Part shown: in pieces, positions 1 through 8,410 of the stretch
Layout: every line of letters begins with the position of its first letter
How positions within the stretch are numbered: the first letter of the stretch is position 1
NCBI RefSeq assembly: GCF_018860505.1
Contig: NZ_JAHKPU010000038.1
Coordinates: 1-54,672, forward strand
Direction: 5' to 3'
DNA: 54,672 nt
Source of the DNA: Pacificibacter marinus
GTDB lineage: Bacteria; Pseudomonadota; Alphaproteobacteria; Rhodobacterales; Rhodobacteraceae
Notes under the pieces: model-generated
What the model was told of the DNA's origin: nothing
Databases searched by the model: none
What the model saw: the letters and a program-made list of their open reading frames with translations, nothing else
Translations under genes and position numbers: made by a program

Positions 1-1066
1 CAGCAAACGAGCAAAGCCTGATAAAAAAGGCGCTCGCGCCGAATTTGGAAGTCCCATTTCTGCACTCGCAACCGTTAGTTTTTCAACAGAATCGGCGGAA
101 ACCGGACCTTAGCTGCGCTTTGCGCGGAGGTCTCCTAAGCAGGACTTACTGCCGTTCACTGCGGTGGCGAACAATGTCTGTTTTGATGAGCCGGAGGACT
201 TCGATGAGAATTTTTCATAAGTAATCAAAGTTGCAGGCTGGTGTGGCGTTGGCCAATTTTTTGCGCCTATTATATACGAAGTGGTTCTCGACTTTAGGAG
301 TAAATTCGTGACGGGAGACAGTTTGGTTCCGACTTTCAAATCGTACCGTGATTATTATCATTTCTAACGCAAGATCTTGAAGTCACGTCGTTATATTAGA
401 TCTCCGGAGACGGTAGCTTTTTTGCAAACTGTCGCGGCAACCTGTTCTACACGAGAGAGTATCCTCGATACTGGGCGCTGGATTGAGACGCGCTCAAGTA
501 GCAAATGGCCTGAGACCTATTTATCAGACTATCGACGATGGCGAAGACATCTACATCGATAACGTCGAGTGCGCGGCCAGCAAAGCACGCATGCTGCCTT
601 TGCGCGATCAAGCCTCTGACGGCGCGCGAACTCCCGTGGCATACCCTATCTATATATGGCAACAAACGACGCCACGGCAGTATCGGAAGTCAGGCCCGCG
701 ATCGGCGCTTCTGTGACCATTGCCACTATGAAATGTTTGCGCGAATTGAAACTGATTGATTGCAGCGTTCTCCTCGAAAAGCAGTTCAAAATATTTGAAC
801 CGCGTTTGGAGCAATTGTGCGAACCAAGAGTGGCGACATGGGTCCAAAGGGTATGCCTTTGATGCGATTTTCAATCTCCCACGACCTTCATTTCATGTCC
901 GTTTGATCAGCGCTGCGTTTGGAATGTTTCTCGGTAACCTGCCGTTAGCTAAGCAATGCACCAAGGTCCGGTTTGGGCCGTTCGCGCCGAAGTCTACTAT
1001 GCGGGAATTTGTGGTCATTGGCTCCAAATGAGACTTCATTTTCACTGGAGCCAATTTTAGAGCTTT
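1..1066. other. Stretch without a supported gene
   Basis: No reading frame here shows a recognisable domain, a convincing ribosome binding site or good coding character. The short frames overlap each other on both strands, which suggests decayed or non-coding DNA. A frame at 538-759 ends in a CxxC-containing tail but is not convincing as a protein. An inverted repeat sits at the right end, annotated separately. Confidence 0.5.
1018..1054. terminator. Inverted repeat downstream of ribN-like gene
   Basis: TTGGCTCCA (1018-1026) is the exact reverse complement of TGGAGCCAA (1046-1054), and AATGA/TCATT can extend the stem inside it. It lies 12 bp past the stop of the - strand ribN-like gene. A short T run follows it on the + strand (TTTT), but there is none on the - strand. 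It could be a weak transcript end or a stabilising hairpin; a classic intrinsic terminator for ribN is not shown. Confidence 0.4.
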
Positions 1067-1954
1067 TTAAACAGCCGCTTTCAGATTTTCACGGCGCAAT
1101 AAATAGAATGAGGCCGCGACTATCAGTAGTGAGCCAAGCCACATTGATCCCGGCGGAACAAACCCGAAAACGGCGATACCGAGACCAACGTTAAGTGGGA
1201 GCTTTAGGTGATCGAACGGTTGTAAGTAAGCCGCATCAGATGAGCTGTAAGCCTTTGCCAGCGCATATTGCGCCAGAGCGGTCATCACCCCTGCGGCAAT
1301 CAAGAGGCCCCAAACGCCGCTCAAATCAGGCGTCAGACCATCGTCTAAAGCAAGAGCTGCATTGATCGGTGTCAGAAGCAGCAGCAGATATACCGTCAAG
1401 GATCCCGAGGTATCTGTTTTGGTCAGGTGCTTGGTCATCAGGGATGATATCGCCCACATTGCAGCCGCAGCAATGGCCCATAACGCGTAGGCGGTGAATG
1501 TTTCTGACCACGGTGCGAGAATGATCATACCGCCCACAAAGCCGACAAAGACAGCGCACCAACGTTCAAAGCTTGCAGTTTCGCGCAAAAAGATTCTGGC
1601 ACCAAAAGTCACGAAGAAGGGCGACAGCATAATGAGTGCAATGGCTTGCCAGATCGGGACATGTGCGAGGCTCATAGTCCAAAACTGAACCCCTGCGGCG
1701 GCGACGATGACGCGGGCAATATGCATAAATGGACTTAACGTTCTCAACGCTTTGAGACCGTTCGCCATGAGCCATGGCACCGAGAACACGAGCGCGATAG
1801 CGTATTGCCAAAATGCGACCTGCGGTGGTGACAGCCCTTCGATCATTGTGCCGTATTGAACAAGTGTGTTCACAACGGCGAATAAAACGCCGGCGATTAA
1901 CATAAGTGACGCACCAGTAAGTGCTGGCGAAAATGTAGTGTTGAAACGAGTCAT
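1067..1954 (-). CDS. ribN: RibN-like riboflavin transporter (DMT/EamA family)
   Basis: A 295-residue inner-membrane protein with about ten hydrophobic segments in two EamA halves, the layout of the drug/metabolite transporter superfamily. By family alone the substrate would be open. The complete FMN riboswitch directly upstream (2037-2174) points to flavin import, as described for RibN of rhizobia and other alphaproteobacteria. The ATG at 1954 is preferred over an in-frame TTG-side extension to 2002, because GAAAGGACCACGCC places a Shine-Dalgarno just before it and the extension would run through the riboswitch expression platform. The gene is monocistronic. The substrate is inferred from regulation, not from a residue signature. 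Confidence 0.85.
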   Translation of the reverse strand: MTRFNTTFSPALTGASLMLIAGVLFAVVNTLVQYGTMIEGLSPPQVAFWQYAIALVFSVPWLMANGLKALRTLSPFMHIARVIVAAAGVQFWTMSLAHVPIWQAIALIMLSPFFVTFGARIFLRETASFERWCAVFVGFVGGMIILAPWSETFTAYALWAIAAAAMWAISSLMTKHLTKTDTSGSLTVYLLLLLTPINAALALDDGLTPDLSGVWGLLIAAGVMTALAQYALAKAYSSSDAAYLQPFDHLKLPLNVGLGIAVFGFVPPGSMWLGSLLIVAASFYLLRRENLKAAV

Positions 1955-1958
1955 GGCG

Positions 1959-2001
1959 TGGTCCTTTCGTTTACGCTCATAACTCAAGGCAAACAGGACC
2001 A
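1959..2001 (-). promoter_or_regulatory. Candidate RBS-sequestering stem of the FMN riboswitch
   Basis: On the - strand TGGTCCT (2001-1995) is the exact complement of AGGACCA (1965-1959), and the latter contains the Shine-Dalgarno of the ribN-like gene. The 7-bp stem with a 29-nt loop would hide the ribosome binding site, fitting the translational control common for FMN riboswitches in proteobacteria. The pairing is seen in the sequence; its ligand dependence is inferred. Confidence 0.6.
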
Positions 2002-2036
2002 AGGCACACGGGCAATGCCCTTGCGCCTCATTTCCC

Positions 2037-2174
2037 GCTCTCTTTCATCCGGACTATGACCGTCGGCTTTGGAATTGCACCAAATCAGCTGACCCCCGTC
2101 AAAGACGGGGCGCTCGCGGGCTTGCAGAAAGATTTGCTTACCGCCGGTGGGGAATTTCGCCCCGCCCTGAGAAC
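2037..2174 (-). ncRNA. FMN riboswitch (RFN element)
   Basis: Read on the - strand, this leader carries the RFN hallmarks in order: a closing P1 strand GTTCTC, AGGGCGGGGCGAAATTCCCC, CCACCGGCGGTAAGC, a GCCCGCGAGCGCC arm, GTCAGCTGATTTGGTGCAAT, then GCCGACGGTCATAGTCCGGA and GATGAAAGAGAGC. The last bases pair back with the P1 strand, with one G-U pair. It binds flavin mononucleotide and should shut down expression when FMN is plentiful. The aptamer ends 82 nt before the ATG of the DMT transporter, leaving room for the expression platform. Confidence 0.95.
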
Positions 2175-2372
2175 GTTGCAGCCACTATTGGCCACATTCA
2201 AATTTTTAATGCGCTTATCACTCGGGGACAATGTTTATGTTTGGACTTGGGGACGCATTGGGCACGAAACAGGCCTTTTCTGCCGAGTGAGCTGCTCCCC
2301 ATTTGTCGTACAGGATCTGGCGTAAATTAAGCTACTCTTTGCACCTGCTGATCGGGTTTGGTCGTTTCAATC
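2175..2372. other. Intergenic region holding the ribN promoter
   Basis: There is no coding frame with support. The promoter for the riboswitch-led ribN transcript must lie here, on the - strand. The right border grades into the broken 3' end of the IS3-family remnant, whose recognisable homology stops near 2373. Confidence 0.4.
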
Positions 2373-2418
2373 TTGTGGATCGCATCATTTAGCGCATCAA
2401 CGCAAAAGCCAGCCTCCA

Positions 2419-2458
2419 CTCGACCATTGTCCTCGGATCAATGGCGGCCAAGGTCTCG
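2419..2458 (-). repeat. Family B ~40-bp insertion element, copy 1
   Basis: This interrupts the IS3 orfB between codons for LAWRIS and EAGFCVDAL. Read on the - strand it contains CCTTGGCCGCCATTGATCC and then GAGGACAATGG. CCATTG and CAATGG form a hairpin. The second copy at 34363-34403 sits in an unrelated position of a different IS and shares most bases. The left border is fixed by surrounding transposase codons to within a few bases. Confidence 0.75.
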
Positions 2459-2564
2459 TTTTTCGAGATGCGCCACGCCAGAGGCTTGCGCGTGTGCCTG
2501 TCCATGATGGCCACCAGATAAAGGAAGCCACGCCGCATCGGCAGATATGTAATGTCGGCGCACC

Positions 2565-2602
2565 CACTGCCCGGCAGCACATGTTTACATGTGCGAGAGG
2601 AG
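2565..2602 (+). repeat. Family A twin-hairpin insertion element, copy 2
   Basis: It interrupts the IS3 orfB between the codons for RPNQV and CADITYLP, which would otherwise join through one Trp codon. Read on the + strand: CACTGCCCGGCAG (small hairpin CTGC/GCAG), then GCACATG-TTTA-CATGTGC (7-bp stem), then a CGAGAGGAG tail. It lies in the opposite orientation to the other three family A copies relative to the host gene. The 38-nt length shifts the frame. Confidence 0.8.
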
Positions 2603-2694
2603 GACCTGATTGGGCCGATTTACCCGCAATCCACGCAGTAGATAGGGGTAAATCTTGTGACCCTTCGCGGCCTTGATCGTGCTGGGTTTCTGGT

Positions 2695-2734
2695 CCCCTC
2701 TCGTGCATTGCTACGCAATACCCTGCGGGCAGTG
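2695..2734 (-). repeat. Family A twin-hairpin insertion element, copy 1
   Basis: It interrupts the IS3 orfB between MGLMPI and QKPSTIKAAKG. On the - strand: CACTGCCCGCAGGG (CTGC/GCAG hairpin), TATTGCGTAGCAATG (ATTGC/GCAAT hairpin), then CACGAGAGGGG. The net gain is 39 nt, so the frame would be kept, but the element brings an in-frame TAG. Borders are exact because the flanking transposase codons are conserved. Confidence 0.85.
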
Positions 2735-2984
2735 GATCGGCATGAGGCCCATCAATCGCATAAGGCGCCGGATGCGCTTTTCGTTCACCAAATGCTGGTC
2801 ATTGCGCAGGTACCATGTCATCTGACGCACGCCGTAAAACAGGGTCTCAAGGAACTGCTTATCAATGACACGCATCAGATCGAGGCTCATCTCGCTCTCA
2901 CCTTTGGGCTCATAGTAAAACGACGACAGCGAGATCGACAATAACGCGCATTGCTCGCCAACAGACAGGCCCGAGATATTTGGC

Positions 2985-3290
2985 TCAACCATTTAGTGCC
3001 TCACTTTCCTGTCCACGGCTTGAGCTTTCGTGACAAAAAACATTGGCGACAGCCAACTCTCCGATCTTGGCGTGCAAATCTTTGACCTGTTCCTCGTCAA
3101 TCTCTGGCGCTTTGCGGTTGCCGCGCTCAAACACACCAGACGCACCCTCTAGTAAAGCCCGCTTCCATTGATGGATCAGTTGGGTGAACCCCAAATCGGG
3201 TCGCCAGCCAAGACACCATCCCCTCACCCTTTAGGGCTTCCAGAGCAACTTTGGCTTTAAATTCAGGGGATGTTGTTTCCGTTTCGGCAT
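2985..3290 (-). pseudogene. IS3-family transposase OrfA, frameshifted
   Basis: The start ATG at 3290 has a good RBS, but a one-base loss after MPKRKQH moves the frame. Restoring it gives [15 protein letters not shown], the usual OrfA helix-turn-helix start. A further change separates the HPT segment from [19 protein letters not shown], and another near 3040 separates IGELAVAN from FLSRKLKPWTGK. These are small decay mutations, unlike the ~40-bp insertions in orfB. Confidence 0.75.
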
Positions 3291-3421
3291 ATCTGATCTC
3301 CTTCGTGTTGAAGGTCAGCAGACTACAATTAACAGCTTACGCCAGTGTCCAGTTTTAGGGCGGTAGTTCACATCTTAGCTGAGCCGCAACCCTATCCTAA
3401 AAAGCAGGACCACTTCATCCG

Positions 3422-4183
3422 TTAGAGGTCGGGGAGTAATGCGGCTTTCCCAACTTCTTCTTTCATAATCTTGGCCAACTCACTGAGATATTTTCTTGTG
3501 AATCGATTGGAGGGGCCGGAAATTGAAATGCCGGCTTCGACCACACCAAACGGATCGACGATTGGCACCGCCACGCAATTCATTCCCTCGGCCAGTTCTT
3601 CAAAATCAAACGCCACCCCAGTGCGCTTCACAACGGTTAACTCTGCACGCATTTTATCTTTGTCGGTGCAAGTTTTGGGCGTGTTTTTTTTCAACTCATT
3701 TTCGAAATAGCTGTCGAACACGGTGTCGGGTTGAAACGCCATGATCGCCTTGCCAACGGATGTTGAATGCAGCGCGCCTCGGTTACCAATACTGAAATCG
3801 ACCGCGACAAGCTGCGTGCCTTTAGCTTTTTGAAGCAGCATCGTCTCAGGACCCATAAGTTCGGAATAGTGACAGGTCTCGCCTGTGCGCTGCGCAATCA
3901 CATTGAGCAGACGTTCGATTACAAATCGGTCCGTGCCCGCGTTCAAAACCGGTTTTGCCAAGGCGAGCATCCCGCGGCTAATGCGATATGTTTTGGTCTC
4001 GGCGTCCATTTCGACATAGCCCGCGTGTTCCATCGTGCGTAGCAACCGATAGGTCGTGACCCGTTCAATGTTTGCCATTTTGGAAATGTCTGGCGCGGTG
4101 GCCGGTGACGGCAGGTTTGCGACAGTTTCAAGCACTTGAAAGGCTTTGAGAACCGTTGAGCTTTTGTTTGAGTCGCGCGTCAT
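3422..4183 (-). CDS. IclR-family transcriptional regulator
   Basis: This 253-residue protein has an N-terminal winged helix-turn-helix (about residues 10-65, including APDISKMANIERVTTYRLLRTME) and an IclR effector domain (about 80-250, with GNRGALHSTSVGKAIMAF). Both are typical of IclR regulators, which usually bind small acids or sugars. ATG 4183 follows GGAG at a good distance; a longer start at 4228 lacks this. It is transcribed away from the aldehyde dehydrogenase/ABC transporter operon and probably controls it. Repeated GTACAA/GTACG-type sites fill the shared upstream region. Confidence 0.9.
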   Translation of the reverse strand: MTRDSNKSSTVLKAFQVLETVANLPSPATAPDISKMANIERVTTYRLLRTMEHAGYVEMDAETKTYRISRGMLALAKPVLNAGTDRFVIERLLNVIAQRTGETCHYSELMGPETMLLQKAKGTQLVAVDFSIGNRGALHSTSVGKAIMAFQPDTVFDSYFENELKKNTPKTCTDKDKMRAELTVVKRTGVAFDFEELAEGMNCVAVPIVDPFGVVEAGISISGPSNRFTRKYLSELAKIMKEEVGKAALLPDL

Positions 4184-4426
4184 GAGGCTCCAAACCGTTT
4201 GAACAATATGTGTACAAGACTGATACACAGGTTGTATCTGCTTGTCTACGTTAACGTGAAATGAAGGAAAATAGAATTTGTACGCATATAGTACGAAATT
4301 TAATTGTTAATATACAAGCATTTAAATAGATTCACTATTCATAGTGTTCATTATTTGTTGACTTAGTTTAAATGTCGAACGAACAAGGGTCGTACAATAA
4401 TTGAACGACGCAATGGGGACGACAGG
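4184..4426. promoter_or_regulatory. Divergent promoter region with repeated TTGTACG-like sites
   Basis: The 243-bp AT-rich gap between the IclR gene and the aldehyde dehydrogenase gene contains TGTACAAG (4211-4218), TTTGTACG (4277-4284), GTACGAAA (4291-4298) and CGTACAA (4391-4397). The shared core is TTGTAC(G) in either orientation. These are candidate operator half-sites for the adjacent IclR regulator; that assignment is inference from position and repetition. Confidence 0.5.
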
Positions 4427-5881
4427 GTGAATATGCTAATTTCGGGTGAATGGGTTTCGTCGACTGACGGTGCTGAAATGACAATTCACAATCCATACGA
4501 CGGGTCTGTTTTGGGTCATGTCCCTGCCGCGACTGTTGCGGATGTGGACCGCGCCGTCGGTGCGGCCGTCGATGCCAAATCTGCGATGGCGCGGATGCCA
4601 GCGCATGAGCGTGCGCGCATTCTAGAAGACGTGTCCCGCCGCATCACCGAAAATCGCGAGACGTTGGTCCAGTTGTTGAACGCTGAGAATGGCAAGACAT
4701 TCAAAGAGATCAACGGATGGGAAATCGACGCCGCAGCACGCATCATCAAAGGCTACGCCGAAGAAGCCAAGCGCCTGCACGGCGACACCATTCCGTTGAA
4801 CAGCATGAAGGGCTTGGAAAATTCACTCGCTTATACTGTCTATCAACCGCTGGGCGTTGTGGCCGCAATTGTGCCGTTCAATTATCCTGTCGAGCTGTGG
4901 TCACACAAACTGGCGGGCGGTTTGGCGGCTGGCAATTGCGTGATCACCAAAGCGCCCGAAGAATGCCCTCTGACGATGCTGGAAATCTCGCGATATTATG
5001 AAGAGGCTGGCCTGCCAAAGGGCGCGCATCAAATTCTGACAGGTCACGGCGAAGTCGTCGGCGCGCGTTTGGCTAAAATCGAAGGCGTTGATATGATCTC
5101 ACTGACAGGCAGCACCCGCGTGGGCAAACTTGTGTCTGCTGCGGCCTCGCAAACCTTGAAAAAGGTCCACTTGGAACTGGGCGGCAGCGACGCGACGATT
5201 ATTTGTGGTGATGTCGATCCCTTAATCGCAGCACAGGCGATTGTGACGGGGCGGTTTACGTCTGGAAATGGTCAGATTTGTTGCGCGGTCAAGCGTGTGT
5301 TCATCGACAAAACCATTCACCAAGCCGTCGTAGATCACGTGCTCACGCTGACACGCGGCCTTGTTGTTGGCGATCATACGGATCCTGCCACAGACGTTGG
5401 CCCACTGATTTCAACCCGTGCTGCCGACACCGTTGAACGCCAAATTCAGACCGCTGTATCTGAGGGTGCCACGTTGCTGATGGGGGGTGTGCGGACAAAT
5501 CAACAGATCACCCCAGCCGTATTTGTCGATGTGGCCGAGGACAATATTTTGTTGCGCGAAGAGGTGTTTGGGCCGGTGCTGCCCTTGGTGCCTTTCGAGA
5601 CGATCGACGAGGCGGTGACCTTGGCGAACAAAAGTGAATTTGGACTACAAGCCGCCATATTCACAAATGATTTTCGTGCCATAATGAATGCGACCATGAA
5701 GCTTGAGGTCGGAACGGTTGTGGTCAATCACCAGTCCGCCATGCGGGTGGAATGCTTGCCATTTGGCGGTCGCAAAAACAGCGGCAATGGCGTGCGCGAA
5801 GGGTTTATGGAAACTCTGAAAGACATGAGCGAAGTGAAAACTGTGATCTTTAAAGACGCCTTTGACGTCTTTGATTGCTAG
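4427..5881 (+). CDS. NAD(P)-dependent aldehyde dehydrogenase
   Basis: A 484-residue ALDH-superfamily enzyme that oxidises an aldehyde to its acid. It has the PFNYPVELW oxyanion-hole Asn region, the TGSTRVG cofactor loop, the general base Glu in HLELGGSD (about E250) and the catalytic Cys in GNGQIC (about C285). A second Cys directly follows. The start is GTG 4427 or ATG 4433; AGGG lies just before the ATG. The gene leads an operon with a CUT2 sugar transporter (12-bp gap) and faces an IclR regulator, so the substrate is probably an aldehyde formed from the imported sugar, such as a lactaldehyde or glyceraldehyde type. The exact substrate cannot be read from sequence. Confidence 0.9.
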   Translation: MNMLISGEWVSSTDGAEMTIHNPYDGSVLGHVPAATVADVDRAVGAAVDAKSAMARMPAHERARILEDVSRRITENRETLVQLLNAENGKTFKEINGWEIDAAARIIKGYAEEAKRLHGDTIPLNSMKGLENSLAYTVYQPLGVVAAIVPFNYPVELWSHKLAGGLAAGNCVITKAPEECPLTMLEISRYYEEAGLPKGAHQILTGHGEVVGARLAKIEGVDMISLTGSTRVGKLVSAAASQTLKKVHLELGGSDATIICGDVDPLIAAQAIVTGRFTSGNGQICCAVKRVFIDKTIHQAVVDHVLTLTRGLVVGDHTDPATDVGPLISTRAADTVERQIQTAVSEGATLLMGGVRTNQQITPAVFVDVAEDNILLREEVFGPVLPLVPFETIDEAVTLANKSEFGLQAAIFTNDFRAIMNATMKLEVGTVVVNHQSAMRVECLPFGGRKNSGNGVREGFMETLKDMSEVKTVIFKDAFDVFDC

Positions 5882-5893
5882 CTGGGGCCTGGT

Positions 5894-7414
5894 GTGAAGC
5901 ACATTCGTCTACATAAGATCGCCAAGGCTTTTGGCGCGACTCTGGCTCTCAAAGAGGTAAGCTTTGAGGCGCATCGCGGGCAGGTCGTGGCCATCTGTGG
6001 GGAAAATGGCGCGGGCAAATCGACCTTGATGTCGCTTTTGTCTGGTTCTCAACAGCCGACACTTGGCAAGATCGAGATCGATGATCAAAAGACGTTCATT
6101 TTGTCGCCGCATAAGGCCTTTGATCTGGGCATTCGCACGGTTTATCAAGAGCTCAGTCTGTTGCCAGAACTGTCAGTCGCGGAAAATCTGTATCTTGGCG
6201 AATGGCCGACGAAACGCGTGGCTGGCCTGATTGATTGCATCGATTGGGATAGGCTGTTTGCCGATGCTGAGGCCGATTTAGAGGCCTTGGGGATTAGTGA
6301 TATCAATGTGCGCAATGCCGTTGGGTCCTATCCCGTGGCCTTGCAGCAGATGATTGAAATCGCCAAGGCCAGCCGTGTGTCGCCTGAGGTTTTGATCCTT
6401 GATGAACCCACGGGCGTGTTGACCCAAACCGAAAGCGATGTGTTGTTTCGGCTGATCGAGACGCTCAAAAGCCGCGGCACGATTGTGTTCTATATTTCGC
6501 ATCGTCTTGAAGAAGTTCTGGACATTGCCGACACGTTTGTTGTGCTCAAAGATGGCGTTTCTGTCGATACGTTTTCACGCGAAGACGCAACCAAAGACCG
6601 CCTGATCCGCTCTATGGTTGGGCGTCCGTTGGAAGACATTTTTCCCAAACGCGGCACGGCTGGCACGGAAATCTTGCTCAGCGTTACGGGGCTGAGGGCG
6701 GCGCCGAAAGTGGCCGATGTGTCGTTCGAATTGAAACGCGGCGAGATCTTGGGATTTTGCGGTCTTGTCGGGTCTGGGCGTTCCGAAGTGATGCGCGCGA
6801 TCTTTGGCGCGGACCCTATGGATCATGGCACGATTGTGATCGATGGCGCCGCGTTTGACGCGCCAAGCCCCGCGCGCGCTATGGCCGCAGGCATTGGGTT
6901 CGTGACGGAAGAACGCAAAGTCGATGGTCTGGTTTTGGACGCGGATGTCATTGACAATGCGGGCCTTGCCTCGATGGACCAAATCGGGTGGGGGCCGTTT
7001 CTAAACCGCCCTGCGCAACGTGATATGGTGTTTCAAAAGGTGCAAGAACTCGACCTGCGCCCTCTCAACCTTGCCTATATTTTGCGCCGCATGAGCGGTG
7101 GCAATCAACAAAAAGTGGTTCTGGCCAAATGGTTGCTGATGAAGGGATTGAAAGTTTTGATCCTCGACGAGCCAACACGCGGCGTTGATATCGCGACCAA
7201 GGTCGAAATTTACAAACTCATTGCAGACTTGGCCCAGCAAGGGATCGGGATTCTATTGATCAGTTCAGAAATGCCCGAGGTTCTTGGTCTTGCGCACCGC
7301 ATTAACGTAATGCGCGACGGCAAGATCGTGGCCGAACTTGATCCGGCAACAACCTCCGAGCACGATATTTTCGTGGCCGCGGCAGATGTGGAAAGACCCA
7401 AAAATGACCTCTAA
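5894..7414 (+). CDS. CUT2 sugar ABC transporter ATP-binding protein (RbsA/MglA type)
   Basis: 506 residues with two fused nucleotide-binding domains, the hallmark of ribose/galactose-type importers. NBD1 has Walker A GENGAGKST, QQMIEIAKA in the signature region and LILDEPTGVLTQTE. NBD2 has the degenerate Walker A GLVGSGRSE, SGGNQQKVVLAKW and LILDEPTRGVDI. It starts at GTG 5894, a few bases after the dehydrogenase stop. It energises uptake with the permease at 7404-8375 and the binding protein at 8411-9370. The sugar is unknown. Confidence 0.93.
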   Translation: MKHIRLHKIAKAFGATLALKEVSFEAHRGQVVAICGENGAGKSTLMSLLSGSQQPTLGKIEIDDQKTFILSPHKAFDLGIRTVYQELSLLPELSVAENLYLGEWPTKRVAGLIDCIDWDRLFADAEADLEALGISDINVRNAVGSYPVALQQMIEIAKASRVSPEVLILDEPTGVLTQTESDVLFRLIETLKSRGTIVFYISHRLEEVLDIADTFVVLKDGVSVDTFSREDATKDRLIRSMVGRPLEDIFPKRGTAGTEILLSVTGLRAAPKVADVSFELKRGEILGFCGLVGSGRSEVMRAIFGADPMDHGTIVIDGAAFDAPSPARAMAAGIGFVTEERKVDGLVLDADVIDNAGLASMDQIGWGPFLNRPAQRDMVFQKVQELDLRPLNLAYILRRMSGGNQQKVVLAKWLLMKGLKVLILDEPTRGVDIATKVEIYKLIADLAQQGIGILLISSEMPEVLGLAHRINVMRDGKIVAELDPATTSEHDIFVAAADVERPKNDL

Positions 7415-8375
7415 GAACACCAGCCCAACGACGCAAAACTGGACCTTCAAACACATGTCCAAATCGGCCAAGACCAATCTCATTTTTTGTGTGGTTCTGG
7501 TGCTGCTGATCGTGATGACGGGGCTGACCTCGGATGTGTTTTTGACCGAACGCAATATGGTCAACGTGTCGCGCCAAATGGTGACCACCGGCTTTTTGAG
7601 CATCGGGATGTATGTTGTCATTCGCTCTGGCGGCATCGATTTGTCGGTCGGGCCAACGCTGGCGTTTGCCGGTCTTTTGGCCTCTGGCTTGCAAGGTCAG
7701 GTGCATATCAGCGTCGCCATATTAGCCGCTTTGACAGTTGGCGTAATCATCGGTTTGATCAACGGCATTTTGGTTGCCTATATGCGCCTGCAACCTTTCA
7801 TCGTCACCTTGGCTATGATGGGCGTGGTGCGCGGGGCTTTGTATATTTACAGTGAATCGCCAACCTATGCGTCTGATAAATTCTTTTTGAAAACGCTTGG
7901 AGCGGGCAAAGTGTTTGGTGTTCTGCCTGTGCCGTTTTTGATTTTCTTGGCCTGTATTCCCATTGTGTGGGTGTTCATGAATCACACCCGTGCAGGTCGC
8001 TCGATCATGGCGATTGGCATCAGCCCCGAAACTGTGCGTTTGGCAGGTGTGAACGTCAAAGCCAAAACCACGCTGGCCTATGTGATCTGCGGTTTTTTTG
8101 CGGCCCTTGCAGGTGTTCTGCTGGCGGCGCGTCTTGGAATTTCACAACCCAGCGTCGGGGCAGCATACGAGCTTGATGCGATTGCGGCCGTGGTGATCGG
8201 CGGCGGCATCTTGGGCGGCGGTGGCGGCTCGGTCGGGGGGATGTTTGGCGGGGTTATCGCGCTGGCGGTGATCGACAACATCCTGAATCTTTTCAATGTC
8301 CAGTCTTACTATCAGCAGATCGTAAAGGGCTTGATCATTCTAGTCGCCGTCTTGGTGCGCCGGAAACCATCTTAA
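7404..8375 (+). CDS. CUT2 sugar ABC transporter permease (RbsC type)
   Basis: 323 residues, strongly hydrophobic, with the BPD_transp_2 pattern: VIRSGGIDLSVGPT near residue 75, MGVVRGALYI mid-protein, and the Gly-rich AAVVIGGGILGGGGGSVGG near the end. The ATG at 7404 lies inside the last codons of the ATPase gene (11-bp overlap) and follows GGAAAG; an upstream in-frame ATG at 7338 would overlap much more. It forms the membrane channel of the 5.9-9.4 kb transporter. Confidence 0.93.
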   Translation: MTSKNTSPTTQNWTFKHMSKSAKTNLIFCVVLVLLIVMTGLTSDVFLTERNMVNVSRQMVTTGFLSIGMYVVIRSGGIDLSVGPTLAFAGLLASGLQGQVHISVAILAALTVGVIIGLINGILVAYMRLQPFIVTLAMMGVVRGALYIYSESPTYASDKFFLKTLGAGKVFGVLPVPFLIFLACIPIVWVFMNHTRAGRSIMAIGISPETVRLAGVNVKAKTTLAYVICGFFAALAGVLLAARLGISQPSVGAAYELDAIAAVVIGGGILGGGGGSVGGMFGGVIALAVIDNILNLFNVQSYYQQIVKGLIILVAVLVRRKPS

Positions 8376-8410
8376 CAATCCACGACACACTTTTGGGAGG
8401 AAACAAAGTG

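Larger units (their letters stand above)
2389..2992 (-). pseudogene. IS3-family transposase OrfB, broken
   Basis: The N-terminal HTH_21 part and the first stretch of the rve integrase core survive, including ADITYLPMRRGFLYLVAIMDRHTRKPLAWRIS split into two strings by a frame change. One ~40-bp insertion brings an in-frame TAG (2695-2734), a second shifts the frame (2565-2602), and a third interrupts the segment after LAWRIS (2419-2458). The downstream DDE Asp/Glu region is absent. The insertions are described separately because they form repeat families. Confidence 0.8.
2373..3365 (-). mobile_element. Degenerate IS3-family insertion sequence
   Basis: Pieces of both IS3 reading frames can be read in order on the - strand: the orfA start at 3290 (MPKRKQ, with RBS AAGGAGATCAG), an orfA coiled region at 2985-3227 ([19 protein letters not shown]), the orfB start at 2992 (MVEPNISGLS...FYYEP), then QKPSTIKAAKGHKIYPYLLR, ADITYLPMRRGFLYLVAIMD and EAGFCVDALNDAIHKI. 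Several frameshifts and three ~40-bp insertions (2419-2458, 2565-2602, 2695-2734) break it, and the catalytic C-terminal part is missing after about 2373. The right end near 3365 is estimated from the ACTACCGCCCTAAAACTGG-like terminus. No transposase can be made. Confidence 0.85.

Noticed and set aside
538-759. Small + strand frame with CxxC-like pairs (CLC...CDHC), possible zinc-ribbon protein
   Set aside because: No ribosome binding site, competing frames on both strands, and no family I recognise; the Cys spacing alone is not enough.
930-970. CCTGCCGTTAGCTAAGCAATGCACC considered in part as a decayed family A copy
   Set aside because: It shares only AGCAATGCAC with the family, lacks both hairpins and the CGAGARGGG tail, and no interrupted gene shows a border.
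2985-3290. Frame breaks in the first IS OrfA considered as further ~40-bp element insertions
   Set aside because: They are explained by one- or two-base changes; restoring single bases recovers the normal OrfA sequence.
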